The notes: generated by a model not told the origin, from the letters alone. A DNA stretch of 64,000 nucleotides from Bradyrhizobium sp. CSA207 (GCF_029051685.1 NZ_JAACFT010000007.1:186001-250000); one strand, 5' to 3'. Counted from the stretch's first letter, positions 43,956-53,408 are shown. Numbers and translations: made by a program.

Positions 43956-45338
43956 ATGTCCATGCTGCCCAATTCGCAAGAGGCCCGGGATGTGGCCTAC
44001 CAGCTCCATCCCTACACCAACGCGCGCACCCACCAGCAGGCTGGTCCGCTGGTGATCGAGCGCGGCGAGGGGCCCTACGTGTTCGACGCGTCGGGCAAGC
44101 GCTATTTCGAGGCGATGGCGGGGCTGTGGAGCGTCGGGCTCGGTTTCAACGAGAAGCGGCTTGTCGAGGCGGCGCACCGGCAGATGCAGGCGCTGCCATT
44201 CTATCATACGTTCTCCGCGAAATCGCACGGCCCCTCGATCGATCTCGCCGAGAAGCTGGTGGCGCTGGCGCCGGTGCCGATGAGCAAGGTGTTCTTCACC
44301 AATTCCGGCTCGGAGGCCAACGATACCGTCCTGAAACTGATCGCCTATCGCTCCAACGCGCTTGGCCAGCCGCAGCGCAAGAAGGTGATCAGCCGCATGC
44401 GCGCCTATCATGGCGTCACGATCGCCTCGGCAAGCCTCACCGGCCTGCCGAACAACCACCGCTCGTTCGACCTGCCGCTGCCGAACATCCTGCACACGGG
44501 CTCGCCCCATTTCTACAAGGACGGCGCGCCCGGCGAGAGCGAGGAATCGTTCGCGACGCGGCGGGCCGAGGAGCTCGATGCGCTGATCCAGAAGGAAGGG
44601 CCGGACACGATCGCGGCCTTCTTCGGCGAGCCGGTGATGGGGGCGGGCGGCGTCGTCGTGCCGCCGGCGACCTATTGGGACAAGATCCAGAAGGTCTTGA
44701 ACAAGTACGACATCCTGCTGGTCGCCGACGAGGTGATCTGCGGCTTTGGCCGCACCGGCAAGATGTTCGGCTGCGAGACCTACGGCATCAGGCCCGATGC
44801 GATCGTGGTCTCCAAGCAGATCACGTCGAGCTATTTTCCGCTGTCGGCGATCCTGCTGAACGACCGCATGTTCGAGCCGATCGCGGACGAGAGCAACAAG
44901 ATCGGCGTGCTCGGCCACGGCTTCACCGCGGGCGGCCATCCCGTCGGCTCGGCCATTGCGCTGGAGAACCTCAAGATCATCGAGGAGCGCGGCCTGGTCG
45001 CGCATGCCGCCGAGCTCGGTGCTTACATGCAAGGCAGACTGCGCGATCTCGCCAGCCATCCGCTGGTCGGCGAGGTCCGCGGCGTCGGCATGATCGCAGC
45101 CATCGAGCTCGTGCTCGACAAGCAGCGCAAGACCGCGGCGGCGACGCCGGGTGCCGTCGGCGGCATCGCCAGCCGCATGCTCCAGGAGCGCGGCGTGATC
45201 TCGCGCAACATGTTAGATGCCATCGCCATCTGCCCGCCGCTGATCGTTACCAAGGCCCAGATCGACGACCTCGTCGCCGCGATCTCAGGTGTGCTGGATG
45301 ACATGAAGGGCGAAGTGGCCAAGCTGACGCCGGCGTAA
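43956..45338 (+). CDS. Class III PLP-dependent aminotransferase
   Basis: Aminotransferase of 460 aa, subgroup III (omega-amino acid or putrescine-like donors). The PLP Lys lies in VVSKQITSSYFPLSA. The cofactor loop is FTNSGSEANDTVLKL, and FYHTFSAKSHGP and LVADEVICGFGRTGKMFGCE are typical. It starts at 43956 after a leader with no clear promoter. No substrate-defining neighbour is seen, so it is called only to subgroup level. Confidence 0.92.
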   Translation: MSMLPNSQEARDVAYQLHPYTNARTHQQAGPLVIERGEGPYVFDASGKRYFEAMAGLWSVGLGFNEKRLVEAAHRQMQALPFYHTFSAKSHGPSIDLAEKLVALAPVPMSKVFFTNSGSEANDTVLKLIAYRSNALGQPQRKKVISRMRAYHGVTIASASLTGLPNNHRSFDLPLPNILHTGSPHFYKDGAPGESEESFATRRAEELDALIQKEGPDTIAAFFGEPVMGAGGVVVPPATYWDKIQKVLNKYDILLVADEVICGFGRTGKMFGCETYGIRPDAIVVSKQITSSYFPLSAILLNDRMFEPIADESNKIGVLGHGFTAGGHPVGSAIALENLKIIEERGLVAHAAELGAYMQGRLRDLASHPLVGEVRGVGMIAAIELVLDKQRKTAAATPGAVGGIASRMLQERGVISRNMLDAIAICPPLIVTKAQIDDLVAAISGVLDDMKGEVAKLTPA

Positions 45339-45403
45339 ATGCGCGGCCCAATTCCATCGCCGTCACCCTGAGGCGTGAGCCGGCGGCGCAAATGCGTCGC
45401 TGG

Positions 45404-45467
45404 GCGAGCCTCGAAGGGCGACGGTCCGACTGGCAGCGACAGGGGCCGTTCATCCTTCGAGGCTCGC
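45404..45467. repeat. Inverted repeat in the aminotransferase-rnd intergenic region
   Basis: GCGAGCCTCGAAGG (45404-45417) and CCTTCGAGGCTCGC (45454-45467) are perfect inverted 14-mers. They lie inside a larger imperfect palindrome spanning about 45361-45540, of the CGTCACCCTGAGG...GATGACGG type seen often in bradyrhizobial genomes. It probably acts as a shared terminator between convergent genes. Confidence 0.7.
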
Positions 45468-45576
45468 CACGCAGCGCTCGGCGCGCTACATGGCTCGCAC
45501 CTCCAGCGACAGCGGGTTTGCCGCTGCGCGGGGATGACGGTGCAACATTGTATTCGCGTTGGCAGCAAGCCGCGCC

Positions 45577-46725
45577 TTACGCCCGCTGGACGCCAACCAC
45601 CCGGCCTTTTTCGATCGCCAGCGCCAGTTCACCGCGCTTGAGCTTCAGCGCGGCGTCGCCGAACAGTTCGCGGCGCCAGCCGCGCAGGGCCGGCACATCG
45701 GCCTCGTCGTCGCCGGCGATCTCCTCGAGATCATCGACGGTCGCGATCACCTTGCTCGCCACGGCATGCTTCTCCGCGGTCATCCGCAGCAGCACTTTCA
45801 GCAGCTCGACGATCGCGGCGCCGTTAGAATTGTTGCGCGGCTTGTCCAGCTTTGGCAGCGTGGACAAGTCCCGTGCCAGTCCGCGCTCGACCGCCGCGAC
45901 GATGTCTGCGCCCCATTTGGACTTCTCGAAACCCTTCGGCACCGAGCGCAGGTGGGCAAGCTTCTCGATCGTGTTCGGGGCGTGGGTTGCGATGTCGCTG
46001 ATGGCTTCGTCGCGCAGCACGCGGCCGCGCGGCACGTCGCGGCTCTGCGCTTCCTGCTCGCGCCAGGCTGCGACCTCCATCAGCACCGCGAGGTCCTTCG
46101 GCTTGCGCACCCGCGTCTTCAGCCGTTCCCAGGCGCGCTCGGGATGGAAGTCGTAGGTCTTGGGCGAGGTCAGGACCTCCATCTCGATCGAGACCCATTC
46201 GCTGCGCCGTCGTTTCTTGAGGTCGGCGTCGAGCGCGGCGAACACGTCGCGCAGATGGGTGACGTCGGACACCGCGTAGTGCATCTGCTCCTTGGTCAGC
46301 GGCCGGCGCGACCAGTCGGTGAAGCGGTGGGTCTTGTCCGGCCGGTGGCCGGTGACCTTCTCGACGAGCTGGTCGTAGGCAATGCTGTCGCCATAGCCGA
46401 GCACCATGGCGGCAACCTGGGTATCGAACACCGGGTGCGGGATGATGCCCGCCTGGTGCCAGATGATCTCGATGTCCTGGCGGGCGGCGTGGAACACCTT
46501 GAGCACGCTCTCTTTGGCCATCAGCTCGAAGAACGGCTTAAGGTCGATGCCTGCAGCCAGTGTGTCGATGACGATGGCTTCTTCCGCGCTTGCCATCTGC
46601 ACCACGCACAACAGCGGGTAATAGGTGGTTTCGCGCAGAAACTCGGTATCGACGGTAATGACGGGGTGCTTGGCAAGCCGGCTGCAGGCAGCCGCTAGGT
46701 CAGCGGTGGTGGTAATCAAATCCAT
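45577..46725 (-). CDS. rnd: Ribonuclease D
   Basis: 3'-5' exonuclease that trims tRNA 3' ends and other RNAs. The 382-aa protein has the DEDD motifs: [11 protein letters not shown] (Asp and Glu), [12 protein letters not shown] (Asp) and [11 protein letters not shown] (Tyr/Asp). An HRDC-type domain follows in the C-terminal half. It is convergent with the aminotransferase gene, and the palindromic repeat at 45361-45540 lies between them. Confidence 0.95.
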   Translation of the reverse strand: MDLITTTADLAAACSRLAKHPVITVDTEFLRETTYYPLLCVVQMASAEEAIVIDTLAAGIDLKPFFELMAKESVLKVFHAARQDIEIIWHQAGIIPHPVFDTQVAAMVLGYGDSIAYDQLVEKVTGHRPDKTHRFTDWSRRPLTKEQMHYAVSDVTHLRDVFAALDADLKKRRRSEWVSIEMEVLTSPKTYDFHPERAWERLKTRVRKPKDLAVLMEVAAWREQEAQSRDVPRGRVLRDEAISDIATHAPNTIEKLAHLRSVPKGFEKSKWGADIVAAVERGLARDLSTLPKLDKPRNNSNGAAIVELLKVLLRMTAEKHAVASKVIATVDDLEEIAGDDEADVPALRGWRRELFGDAALKLKRGELALAIEKGRVVGVQRA

Positions 46726-46840
46726 GAACGGCCCTTGACACGTATATCAGCCGTTCTGCCGAAAGCGCTGTGATGTCAAGGGGCTCGATGCAAATTCGAG
46801 CCCTGCATTTGGGCCGAAATCGTCCTTTTCCAGCGAAATG

Positions 46841-46951
46841 CTATTCGTAGCGGACCCGCTGCGAGGGTTTTCGGGCGCAGGGCAGCGCCACCACGATTAC
46901 GCACATGGCGACCAGCGCCAGTCCCAGGAACTCGAAAACCAACAGATCCAC
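46841..46951 (-). CDS. Tiny membrane ORF (36 aa, GTG start)
   Basis: A minus-strand frame upstream of rnd reads VDLLVFEFLGLALVAMCVIV followed by a short positive tail (ARKPSQRVRYE). It is a single membrane helix with positive residues after it. A GGGGGGATT ribosome site lies six or seven bases before the GTG. Such short membrane peptides are easy to miss. Support is the ribosome site, hydrophobic helix and stop; no homologue is recognised. Confidence 0.45.
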   Translation of the reverse strand: MDLLVFEFLGLALVAMCVIVVALPCARKPSQRVRYE

Positions 46952-47140
46952 GGCAAAATCCCCCCGAAAGAACGTTAGACTTGTCGCGGGCGCGTTGAGG
47001 GTCTGTTAATCGTCGTGGTTACCGGCGGTGGGACCGGCGGGATGGTGGACAGAGGGTTAACGAGTTGCGGCCGCCCAAAATGCATTCGGCGCCCCGCAGA
47101 ACGGAGCGCCGAAGCTTGTTGTTTGCCTATGTGACCTGCC
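46952..47140. other. Gap between the tiny ORF and the binding-protein gene
   Basis: No gene seen. It holds the candidate terminator at 47085-47113 described separately and the leader of the tiny ORF. Confidence 0.5.
47085..47113 (-). terminator. Possible terminator of the Ugp-like operon
   Basis: TTCGGCGC (47085-47092) pairs with GCGCCGAA (47106-47113). On the minus strand it is followed by TGCATTTTGG. It lies about 30 bases after the stop of the binding-protein gene. Confidence 0.5.
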
Positions 47141-48472
47141 TCAGGGCAGCTTCAGCGACGTCTCCGCGTTGTACGGCTTGAGCGTCTCGTCCGCGGCCTT
47201 CTGCGCGGCGACGAGGGCCTCCTTGGGCTGCTTCTTGCCATTCAGGACCAGCATCACCTCGTCCTCCAGCGTCTTTCGCACCGGCACGGTCTTGTAGGTC
47301 GCGAACCATGGCTTTGCGACGTTGAGCTGCTCGACGGCGGTCTTGGCGTCGGGGTTCTTGCTCAGGAATTCGACCATGTCCGGTGTTTTGTAGGCGGCCA
47401 TGTTCGGCGCGAAATAGCCGGTGGCGCGGCTCCACCACGCGCTCTTCTCGGGCGAGGTCATCCACTTGATCAGCGTCCAGGCGGCCTTCTGCTTGTCAGC
47501 CTCCAAGCCAGCCGGAATGATCAGCGAGGCGCCGCCGATCGGCACGGCGTTGCGGACGTTGCGTGGGATGAAGGCGACCTTGTAGGCGAACTTGGCGTTG
47601 TCGCGCACATAGGTCAGCGAGCCCGTCGACAGCATCATCATCGCGGCATTGCCGGAGATGAAGGAGGTGCTGACGGCCGGACCGGGGGTCGCGCCGGGCG
47701 GATGCACCTTATGCTTGGTGACGAGGTCGTTCCACCAGGTCAGCGCGCCCTGCATCGAAGGCGTGTCATAATAGACCTCGCCGCCGAACTCCTCGTTGTA
47801 GTAGCGCCCGCCATTGGTCATGGTGAGCGTTTCCATCATCCAGCCGCAATAGTCGTAGGCGCAGGGGATCGCGATGCCCCAGCGGGTGACCTTGTCGCCT
47901 TCGCGCTTGGTGAGCTTCTTGGCCCAGTCGGTGAGCTCCGCCCAGGTCTGCGGCGGCTTGTTCGGGTCGAGGCCGGCTTCCTTGGCCTGGTCGGCATTGA
48001 TGTAGAGCAGCGGCGTCGAATTGTGGAAGGGCACGCCGTAGACGGAGCGGTTGATCACCGCGTTGCCCTGGAGCGCCGGGAAGAACTGGCCAAGGAACTG
48101 GTCCTTGCTGGTGCCATCGGCGGCGATCAGGGAATCCAGGTTGGTCAGCTCGTTCTCGATCTGCATGTCGAGCAGGAAGTTGGCCGACATGATCACGGCG
48201 GCCGGCGGCTTGCCGGCCTTGATCGAGGCGCGCGTCTTGATCAGCGTGTCGTCATAGGAGCCGGTGTAGACGGCGGTCGCCTTGATCGCGGGATGGGTCT
48301 CGTTGAACTCCTTGATCAGCGTGCCCATGTCGCGGGCGAGCTTGCCGTCGACCGGAACGGGGAAGAACAAATCGATCTCGGTCGGGCCTTCGGCAAGCGC
48401 CGGGAAGGCGAGGGCGCCTGCCATGGTACCTGCGATGGCGAGGCCAAGCATGAGCCTGCGGGAAAACAGCAT
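47141..48472 (-). CDS. UgpB-like extracellular solute-binding protein
   Basis: Periplasmic binding protein of 443 aa, family 1 (UgpB/MalE-like). The export signal has an RR pair (FSRRLMLGLAIAGTMAGALA), suggesting a Sec or Tat route. The body contains LFFPVPVDGKLARDMGTLI, YGVPFHNSTPLLYINADQA and the TGYFAPNMAAYKTPDM segment typical of UgpB-like proteins. The frame is open to 48685, but the signal peptide fixes the ATG at 48472. It is the last gene of the operon. Confidence 0.92.
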   Translation of the reverse strand: MLFSRRLMLGLAIAGTMAGALAFPALAEGPTEIDLFFPVPVDGKLARDMGTLIKEFNETHPAIKATAVYTGSYDDTLIKTRASIKAGKPPAAVIMSANFLLDMQIENELTNLDSLIAADGTSKDQFLGQFFPALQGNAVINRSVYGVPFHNSTPLLYINADQAKEAGLDPNKPPQTWAELTDWAKKLTKREGDKVTRWGIAIPCAYDYCGWMMETLTMTNGGRYYNEEFGGEVYYDTPSMQGALTWWNDLVTKHKVHPPGATPGPAVSTSFISGNAAMMMLSTGSLTYVRDNAKFAYKVAFIPRNVRNAVPIGGASLIIPAGLEADKQKAAWTLIKWMTSPEKSAWWSRATGYFAPNMAAYKTPDMVEFLSKNPDAKTAVEQLNVAKPWFATYKTVPVRKTLEDEVMLVLNGKKQPKEALVAAQKAADETLKPYNAETSLKLP

Positions 48473-48483
48473 CGAAGAATCTC

Positions 48484-49353
48484 CTATTTGATGCCTGAGG
48501 TGACGAAAGAGCTGATGAAGCGCTTCTGGAAGATGAGGAAGGTGATGAGCAGCGGCGCGATCACCATGAGCGTGCCGGCGGCGATGGTGCCCCAGGCCTG
48601 AGTGCCTTCGGCCGTCTTGGTGAACACGGACAGCCCAACCGTGAGCGGACGCTTGTCCGGCGAATTGATCACCATCAGCGGCCACAGGAAGTCGTTCCAG
48701 TGGCTGGTCACGGAGATGATGGCGAAGGCCGAGAAGCTCGGCATCGACAGCGGCACGTAGATGTGGCGGATGCGCTGAAACAGGCTGGCGCCATCGATCA
48801 GGGCTGCGTCTTCGAGCTCAGTGGGGATGGCTTCAAAAGCCTGGCGCATCAGGAAGGTGCCGAAGGCAGAGGCGAAGAAGGGCATCATCACGCCGGCGAG
48901 CGTGTCGTAGAGGCCGAGTTGCGCCACCAGGCTCAAGTTCGGCACGATCAGCAGCACCGGAACCAGCATGAGCTGCATCAGGAACAGATAGAAGATCAGC
49001 GTCTTACCCGCGAAGGCGAGGCGCGCGAACGCAAAACCCGCCAGCGTGATCGTGACGAACTGCACCAGCAGGATGCCGGTGCAGATGATGGTGGTGTTGA
49101 GGGTGTAGCGCGGGAAGTCGCCGATCTCCCAGGCATCCCTGATGTTGTCGAGCGTGGGCTTCAGGCTCGGCATCAGCTCGGCCATGGTGTTGATGCCGTC
49201 CGAAGCGGGCCTCAGCGTCGCCACGCCCATCCACAGGAACGGGATGAGCCAGACGATCGCGAGCAGCACGGTCAGCGCAAAACCGAGCTTTGGCGTGATC
49301 TCGCCGCGGGTGGCGAGCGGCGCATCCTTGAACAGCGCGTCGAACGGCCTCAT
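48484..49353 (-). CDS. UgpE-like ABC transporter permease
   Basis: Inner-membrane permease of 289 aa with about six segments, carbohydrate/Ugp type. The permease coupling loop reads EDAALIDGASLFQRIRHIYVPLSMP, the EAA-like region facing the ATPase. It overlaps ugpA upstream by four bases (ATGA) and is followed by the binding-protein gene after 11 bases. Confidence 0.92.
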   Translation of the reverse strand: MRPFDALFKDAPLATRGEITPKLGFALTVLLAIVWLIPFLWMGVATLRPASDGINTMAELMPSLKPTLDNIRDAWEIGDFPRYTLNTTIICTGILLVQFVTITLAGFAFARLAFAGKTLIFYLFLMQLMLVPVLLIVPNLSLVAQLGLYDTLAGVMMPFFASAFGTFLMRQAFEAIPTELEDAALIDGASLFQRIRHIYVPLSMPSFSAFAIISVTSHWNDFLWPLMVINSPDKRPLTVGLSVFTKTAEGTQAWGTIAAGTLMVIAPLLITFLIFQKRFISSFVTSGIK

Positions 49354-50300
49354 GCCCCGCCCTCGCGGTTCGCCATGGTGCGGAAGGAGAGCGCGGTGAG
49401 GCCCATCAGCGCCGCCAGCGTCAGCAGCGTCGCCGCCGAGGCCTTGCCGATGTCGTAGTGCTCGACTGCCTGCTGGTAGATGTAGAACAGCACGAGATTG
49501 GTAGCGTTCGATGGGCCGCCCTGGGTCAAGACGAAGACGTGGTCGACCTGCGTCACCGCATTGAGCGTTGCGATCACCGTGACGAACAGGAAGGTGGGCT
49601 TGAGCTCAGGCAGGATGATGTAGCGCAGCCGCTGGAACGGCCCGGCGCCGTCCAGATGCGCCGCTTCCATCACGTCCTCGGGCACCGCCTGAAGGCCGGC
49701 CAGGAAGAACAGCATGTAGTAGCCGGCGTTCTTCCAGATCGTGATGATCATGATCGCATAAAGCGCGATGTCGGAATCGCCGAGCCAGTTCGGCAGCACC
49801 GGAAGCAGCCGGCCGATGTAGTAGTCGAGCAGCCCGACATTGGGCAGGAAGATGAACAGGAACAGCGCGGAGGCCGCGACCATCGGGATCAACACCGGCA
49901 GGAACAGCGCGGCGCGCAGCACGCTGGTCACGGCGTTGGTTCGCGACAGCGCCAGCGCGAACAATAGCGCAAGCGTGATGCTCGGGATCGCCGTGCCGAC
50001 GGCATAGATCAGGTTATTGACGACCGCGCCGGTGAAGGCGGGATCGGCAAGCACCGCATTGATGTTGTCGAGGCCGACAAAGCGGACCGGCGCCTTGGGC
50101 GTGGCGCGCTGGTAGAGCGCGTCGACGAGCACGCGCCCCATCGCGCCATAGGTGAACAGCGCGAGAAAGATCAGCGAGGGCAGCAGTAGCAGATAGGCCG
50201 GCAGCGAGGTTTTGAAGCCGGTCGTGAACCGCTTCAGGATGTGCAGCCGCGGTGGTGCCGACGTCGTGACAGGAAGCGCCGCGGGCTCGGCGAGGCTCAT
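49350..50300 (-). CDS. UgpA-like ABC transporter permease
   Basis: Second inner-membrane permease, 316 aa from the ATG at 50300, carbohydrate/Ugp type. The coupling loop reads VMEAAHLDGAGPFQRLRYIILPELKP. It starts one base after the stop of the phosphodiesterase gene and overlaps ugpE. An upstream start at 50327 is possible. Together with UgpE and UgpB it would form a glycerol-phosphate or similar uptake system, but the ATPase gene is not in this operon. Confidence 0.92.
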   Translation of the reverse strand: MSLAEPAALPVTTSAPPRLHILKRFTTGFKTSLPAYLLLLPSLIFLALFTYGAMGRVLVDALYQRATPKAPVRFVGLDNINAVLADPAFTGAVVNNLIYAVGTAIPSITLALLFALALSRTNAVTSVLRAALFLPVLIPMVAASALFLFIFLPNVGLLDYYIGRLLPVLPNWLGDSDIALYAIMIITIWKNAGYYMLFFLAGLQAVPEDVMEAAHLDGAGPFQRLRYIILPELKPTFLFVTVIATLNAVTQVDHVFVLTQGGPSNATNLVLFYIYQQAVEHYDIGKASAATLLTLAALMGLTALSFRTMANREGGA

Positions 50301-50301
50301 C

Positions 50302-51150
50302 TCACCGCGCCGGGAAGTTGAGCGCATATTCGCGGTCGTCCATCCCCGCCGGTGCGGCGAATGGGAACCGCAGGCTGGTGTCGAGGAAGTCGTGGCTGTG
50401 CACGACCAGGTTCTCCTGATCGATCAGCACCACGCCATAGGCGGGCGGCTCGTGGCTCGCCAGGTGCGGCGCGCTCGCATCGAGCTCGAACCAGACCTGG
50501 TGGTTGGTGCCGCGCAGGGTGGAGAAGGGAATCTTGCCGTAGCTGCCGAAGATCGGCCGGTGCACATGGCCGAAAAAGAGGTGGCGGATGCGGGAGCGAT
50601 AGGGCCCGATCACCTCGGTGAATTCGGCGCTCTGCTTCAGCGCGATCTCGTCCATCGCGTGAACGCCGACCGGGAACGGCGGATGATGCATGAACACGAC
50701 GAACGGCATATCGGCCGGTGCGGCGGCGAGCGTGCTTTCCAGCCAGCCGAGGCGCTTGGCGCACATCTCGCCGGCGTGGCTGGTCTCGTCCAGCGTGTCG
50801 AGGAAGACCAACAGGCCGTGCTCGGTGGTTCGGGTGCCCTGCACGAAGCCGTTTGAATCGCGCGGCGCGGCGTTCAGGCGGTCGAGGCAGGCAACGCGGC
50901 GGTCGTGATTGCCGACCATGGCGATGTAGGGAATTTTCAGCGCCGCCATCGCCTCGGCGAAATTGGCATAAGCCGCAGGCTCGCCCCAATGCGTGAGGTC
51001 GCCGGTCACGACCGCGAACGCGGCGTCGACGTGGTGCTTGTTGATGTCGGCAATGGCAGCATCCAGCCGGGCGCGGGGATCGAGGCCATAAAGCTTTTGT
51101 CCGGGGCCTGCGAGATGCGTGTCGGTGAGGTGGATGAATTTGAAGGGCAT
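50302..51150 (-). CDS. Class III metallophosphoesterase, glycerophosphodiesterase-like
   Basis: Phosphodiesterase of 282 aa with the binuclear metal site: HLTDTHLAG (Asp, His), VVTGDLTHWG (Asp), MVGNHDRRV (Asn, His), HHPPFPVG (His) and GHVHR (His pair). This is the CpdA/GpdQ type acting on cyclic AMP or glycerophosphodiesters. Its position as first gene of a Ugp-like uptake operon favours glycerophosphodiesters. The ATG at 51150 gives MPFKFIHLTDTH; the frame is open to 51324 with no support. Confidence 0.88.
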   Translation of the reverse strand: MPFKFIHLTDTHLAGPGQKLYGLDPRARLDAAIADINKHHVDAAFAVVTGDLTHWGEPAAYANFAEAMAALKIPYIAMVGNHDRRVACLDRLNAAPRDSNGFVQGTRTTEHGLLVFLDTLDETSHAGEMCAKRLGWLESTLAAAPADMPFVVFMHHPPFPVGVHAMDEIALKQSAEFTEVIGPYRSRIRHLFFGHVHRPIFGSYGKIPFSTLRGTNHQVWFELDASAPHLASHEPPAYGVVLIDQENLVVHSHDFLDTSLRFPFAAPAGMDDREYALNFPAR

Positions 51151-51274
51151 GGCGCGCTTGTCGTTGGAGGATGGGCGCCTCCGGCAAGACGGCCCTGATA
51201 GGCCGTTAGAGCGCGAGTGTTTCAGTTTGATGACAGAGGTTCCCGCGCGGAGGTGCGTCCACAAGCACAGCCGC

Positions 51275-51307
51275 GTAGGGTGGATTAGCCGAAGGCGTAA
51301 TCCACCA
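51275..51307 (+). repeat. REP hairpin, left of the RAYT gene
   Basis: A 33-base element whose arms GGATTAGCC...GGCGTAATCC fold as a hairpin around a small loop. It is the exact reverse complement of 51885-51917. Together they bracket the RAYT transposase gene as an inverted pair. Confidence 0.9.
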
Positions 51308-51344
51308 CTTTGAGCCAACCTCAAGTTGTGCTAATTGCTGCTTT

Positions 51345-51878
51345 ATGTCCGACTACCGCCGCGCCTTCGTTCCCGGAGGCTGCTGGTTTTTCACGGTGAA
51401 TTTGCTTGATCGGCGGAAGGCTCTGCTGACCGACCAGATCGAGATCTTGCGTGCGGCGGTCGCGGCAACACGTCGGAACCATCCGTTTGTGATCAACACA
51501 TATGTAGTCTTGCCCGATCATCTTCATGCAATTTGGCAGCTACCGCCTGGTGATCACGATTTCTCGGTCCGTTGGCGGCTAATCAAGACCCGCTTTGCCA
51601 AAGCTCTGCCCGCGACCGAGCGGCTAAGCGCGGTTCGTGCCGCGCGGAAAGAGCGTGGCATTTGGCAACGCCGTTTTTGGGAACACCTGATCCGCGACGA
51701 AGCCGACTACGCCCGTCATGTCGAGTACTGCTACTACAATCCTGTCAAGCACGGGCACGTCTCGAAGGTGTGCGACTGGCCGTACTCGTCGTTTCATCGC
51801 GATGTCCGCGCCGGATTGTTGGCGGAGGATTGGGGCGGTGACGCCAAGGTTATCGGCGAGTTCGGAGAGCGAGGATGA
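51345..51878 (+). CDS. REP-associated tyrosine transposase (RAYT)
   Basis: IS200/IS605-related single-strand transposase of 177 aa. The HUH motif is seen as LPDHLHAIW near residue 60, and the catalytic Tyr lies in the C-terminal YARHVEYCYYNPVKHG region. The WSVRWRLIKTRFAKAL-like part and the ending WPYSSFHRDV are typical of the family. Known RAYTs cut REP sequences and are usually immobile, domesticated genes. Exact inverted REP hairpins flank the gene on both sides. Confidence 0.93.
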   Translation: MSDYRRAFVPGGCWFFTVNLLDRRKALLTDQIEILRAAVAATRRNHPFVINTYVVLPDHLHAIWQLPPGDHDFSVRWRLIKTRFAKALPATERLSAVRAARKERGIWQRRFWEHLIRDEADYARHVEYCYYNPVKHGHVSKVCDWPYSSFHRDVRAGLLAEDWGGDAKVIGEFGERG

Positions 51879-51884
51879 GCCGGT

Positions 51885-51917
51885 TGGTGGATTACGCCTT
51901 CGGCTAATCCACCCTAC
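51885..51917 (-). repeat. REP hairpin, right of the RAYT gene
   Basis: The exact 33-base reverse complement of 51275-51307. GTGGATTA and TAATCCAC form the stem with a bulged C and a short loop. It lies just after the RAYT stop and before the convergent selO gene. Confidence 0.9.
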
Positions 51918-51932
51918 GATTCCGGCGTTGCC

Positions 51933-53408
51933 TCACGTCCCGCAGAACGTCTGCAACACGCGCTGATCCGGTAGCGGCGGATCGGCGTAGGCCGCATGTT
52001 CCGGCTGGTCCTCGTACGGCTTGGCCAGCACCTTCACCAATTCCTCGAACGGTGCGTAGTCGTCGTTGTTCACTGCCGCCTGAATGACGGCTTCGACGCG
52101 GTGGTTGCGTGGGATAAACATCGGATTGACGGCGTTCATCGCAGTCCGCCGCTCGGCTGCGGTCTGCGGCTCCAACGCCGTGCGCTCGCGCCAGCGCTTG
52201 GCCCACTCATCGAAGGCCGCGGGGTCCATGAACTGCGCGCGTGCGTCATCCGCTGCGGGATCCCCTGCAGCGTCACCCAGCCTGCGGAAGGTGAGGGTGA
52301 AATCGGCCTGGTTCTTCGCCATCGCGTCGAGCAGGTCCTGGATCAGCGCATCGTCGCCATCGCGTTCGGTGAACAGGCCGATCTTGCGACGCAGGCCGGC
52401 CTGATAGGCCTTGCTGAAAATATCCGGAAAGGCGCCCAAAATTTCCTGCGCCTGTTCGATCGCTTTCTCCTGCTCCTCGCCGAACAGCGGCAAGAGGCAC
52501 TCGGCCAGCCGGGTCAGATTCCACAGCGCGATGCGCGGCTGGTTGGCATAGGCATAGCGACCCATCTCGTCGATCGAGGAAAACACCTGCGCGGGATCGT
52601 AGGTATCCATGAAGGCGCAGGGGCCGTAATCGATGGTCTCGCCGGAGATCGAGCAGTTGTCGGTGTTCATCACGCCATGGATGAAGCCGACCAGCAGCCA
52701 GCGCGCGACGAGATCGGCCTGCCGCGCGACGACGCCCGCGAGCAGTGCATGATAGGGGCGCTCGTTGCCGAGCAGCTCCGGATAATGGCGGGCGATGACA
52801 TGGTCGGCGAGCTGGCGGATCGCGTCGGTGTCGCGGCGAACCGCAAAGAACTGGAAGGTGCCGACGCGAATATGGCTCGAGGCAACGCGGGTCAGCACCG
52901 CGCCGGGCAGCGCGGTCTCGCGGATGACGTGCTCGCCGGTGACGACGGCAGCGAGCGAGCGCGTGGTCGGGATGCCCAGCGCGAACATCGCTTCGCAGAC
53001 AATGTATTCGCGCAGCACGGGACCCAGCGCGGCGCGGCCGTCGCCGCGGCGGGAGAACGGGGTGGGGCCCGAGCCCTTGAGCTGGATGTCGCGGCGGACG
53101 CCGTCCTTGTCGATGACCTCGCCGAGCAGGATCGCCCTTCCGTCGCCAAGCTGGGGAACAAACTGTCCGAACTGGTGGCCGGCATAGGCCATGGCGATGG
53201 GGTCGGCGCCCTCGGGGACGCGCTTCCCGGCCAGGATTTCCGCACCCTCCGGGGTCTCCAAAAGGTCCGGATCAAGCCCAAGCTGGACCGCCAGCGCTCG
53301 GTTCAGCTTGATGAGCCGGGGAGCCGCCACCGGGGTCGGCGCGACGCGGGCAAAGAAGCTGTCCGGCAGCGCCGAATAGGAGTTCTGGAAGGGGAAATGG
53401 ACCGTCAT
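51933..53408 (-). CDS. selO: Protein adenylyltransferase SelO (YdiU family)
   Basis: Pseudokinase-fold enzyme that AMPylates protein targets; in E. coli linked to redox control. The 491-aa protein shows [20 protein letters not shown] at the start, [24 protein letters not shown], the nucleotide-site block [20 protein letters not shown], and the metal-site region [22 protein letters not shown]. It ends VLQTFCGT, with the terminal Cys expected of SelO where other species place selenocysteine. It is convergent with the RAYT gene. Confidence 0.94.
   Translation of the reverse strand: MTVHFPFQNSYSALPDSFFARVAPTPVAAPRLIKLNRALAVQLGLDPDLLETPEGAEILAGKRVPEGADPIAMAYAGHQFGQFVPQLGDGRAILLGEVIDKDGVRRDIQLKGSGPTPFSRRGDGRAALGPVLREYIVCEAMFALGIPTTRSLAAVVTGEHVIRETALPGAVLTRVASSHIRVGTFQFFAVRRDTDAIRQLADHVIARHYPELLGNERPYHALLAGVVARQADLVARWLLVGFIHGVMNTDNCSISGETIDYGPCAFMDTYDPAQVFSSIDEMGRYAYANQPRIALWNLTRLAECLLPLFGEEQEKAIEQAQEILGAFPDIFSKAYQAGLRRKIGLFTERDGDDALIQDLLDAMAKNQADFTLTFRRLGDAAGDPAADDARAQFMDPAAFDEWAKRWRERTALEPQTAAERRTAMNAVNPMFIPRNHRVEAVIQAAVNNDDYAPFEELVKVLAKPYEDQPEHAAYADPPLPDQRVLQTFCGT

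Noticed and set aside
45559..46698. 379-aa plus-strand open frame opposite rnd
   Set aside because: Ribonuclease D motifs are clear on the minus strand; the plus frame is a shadow.
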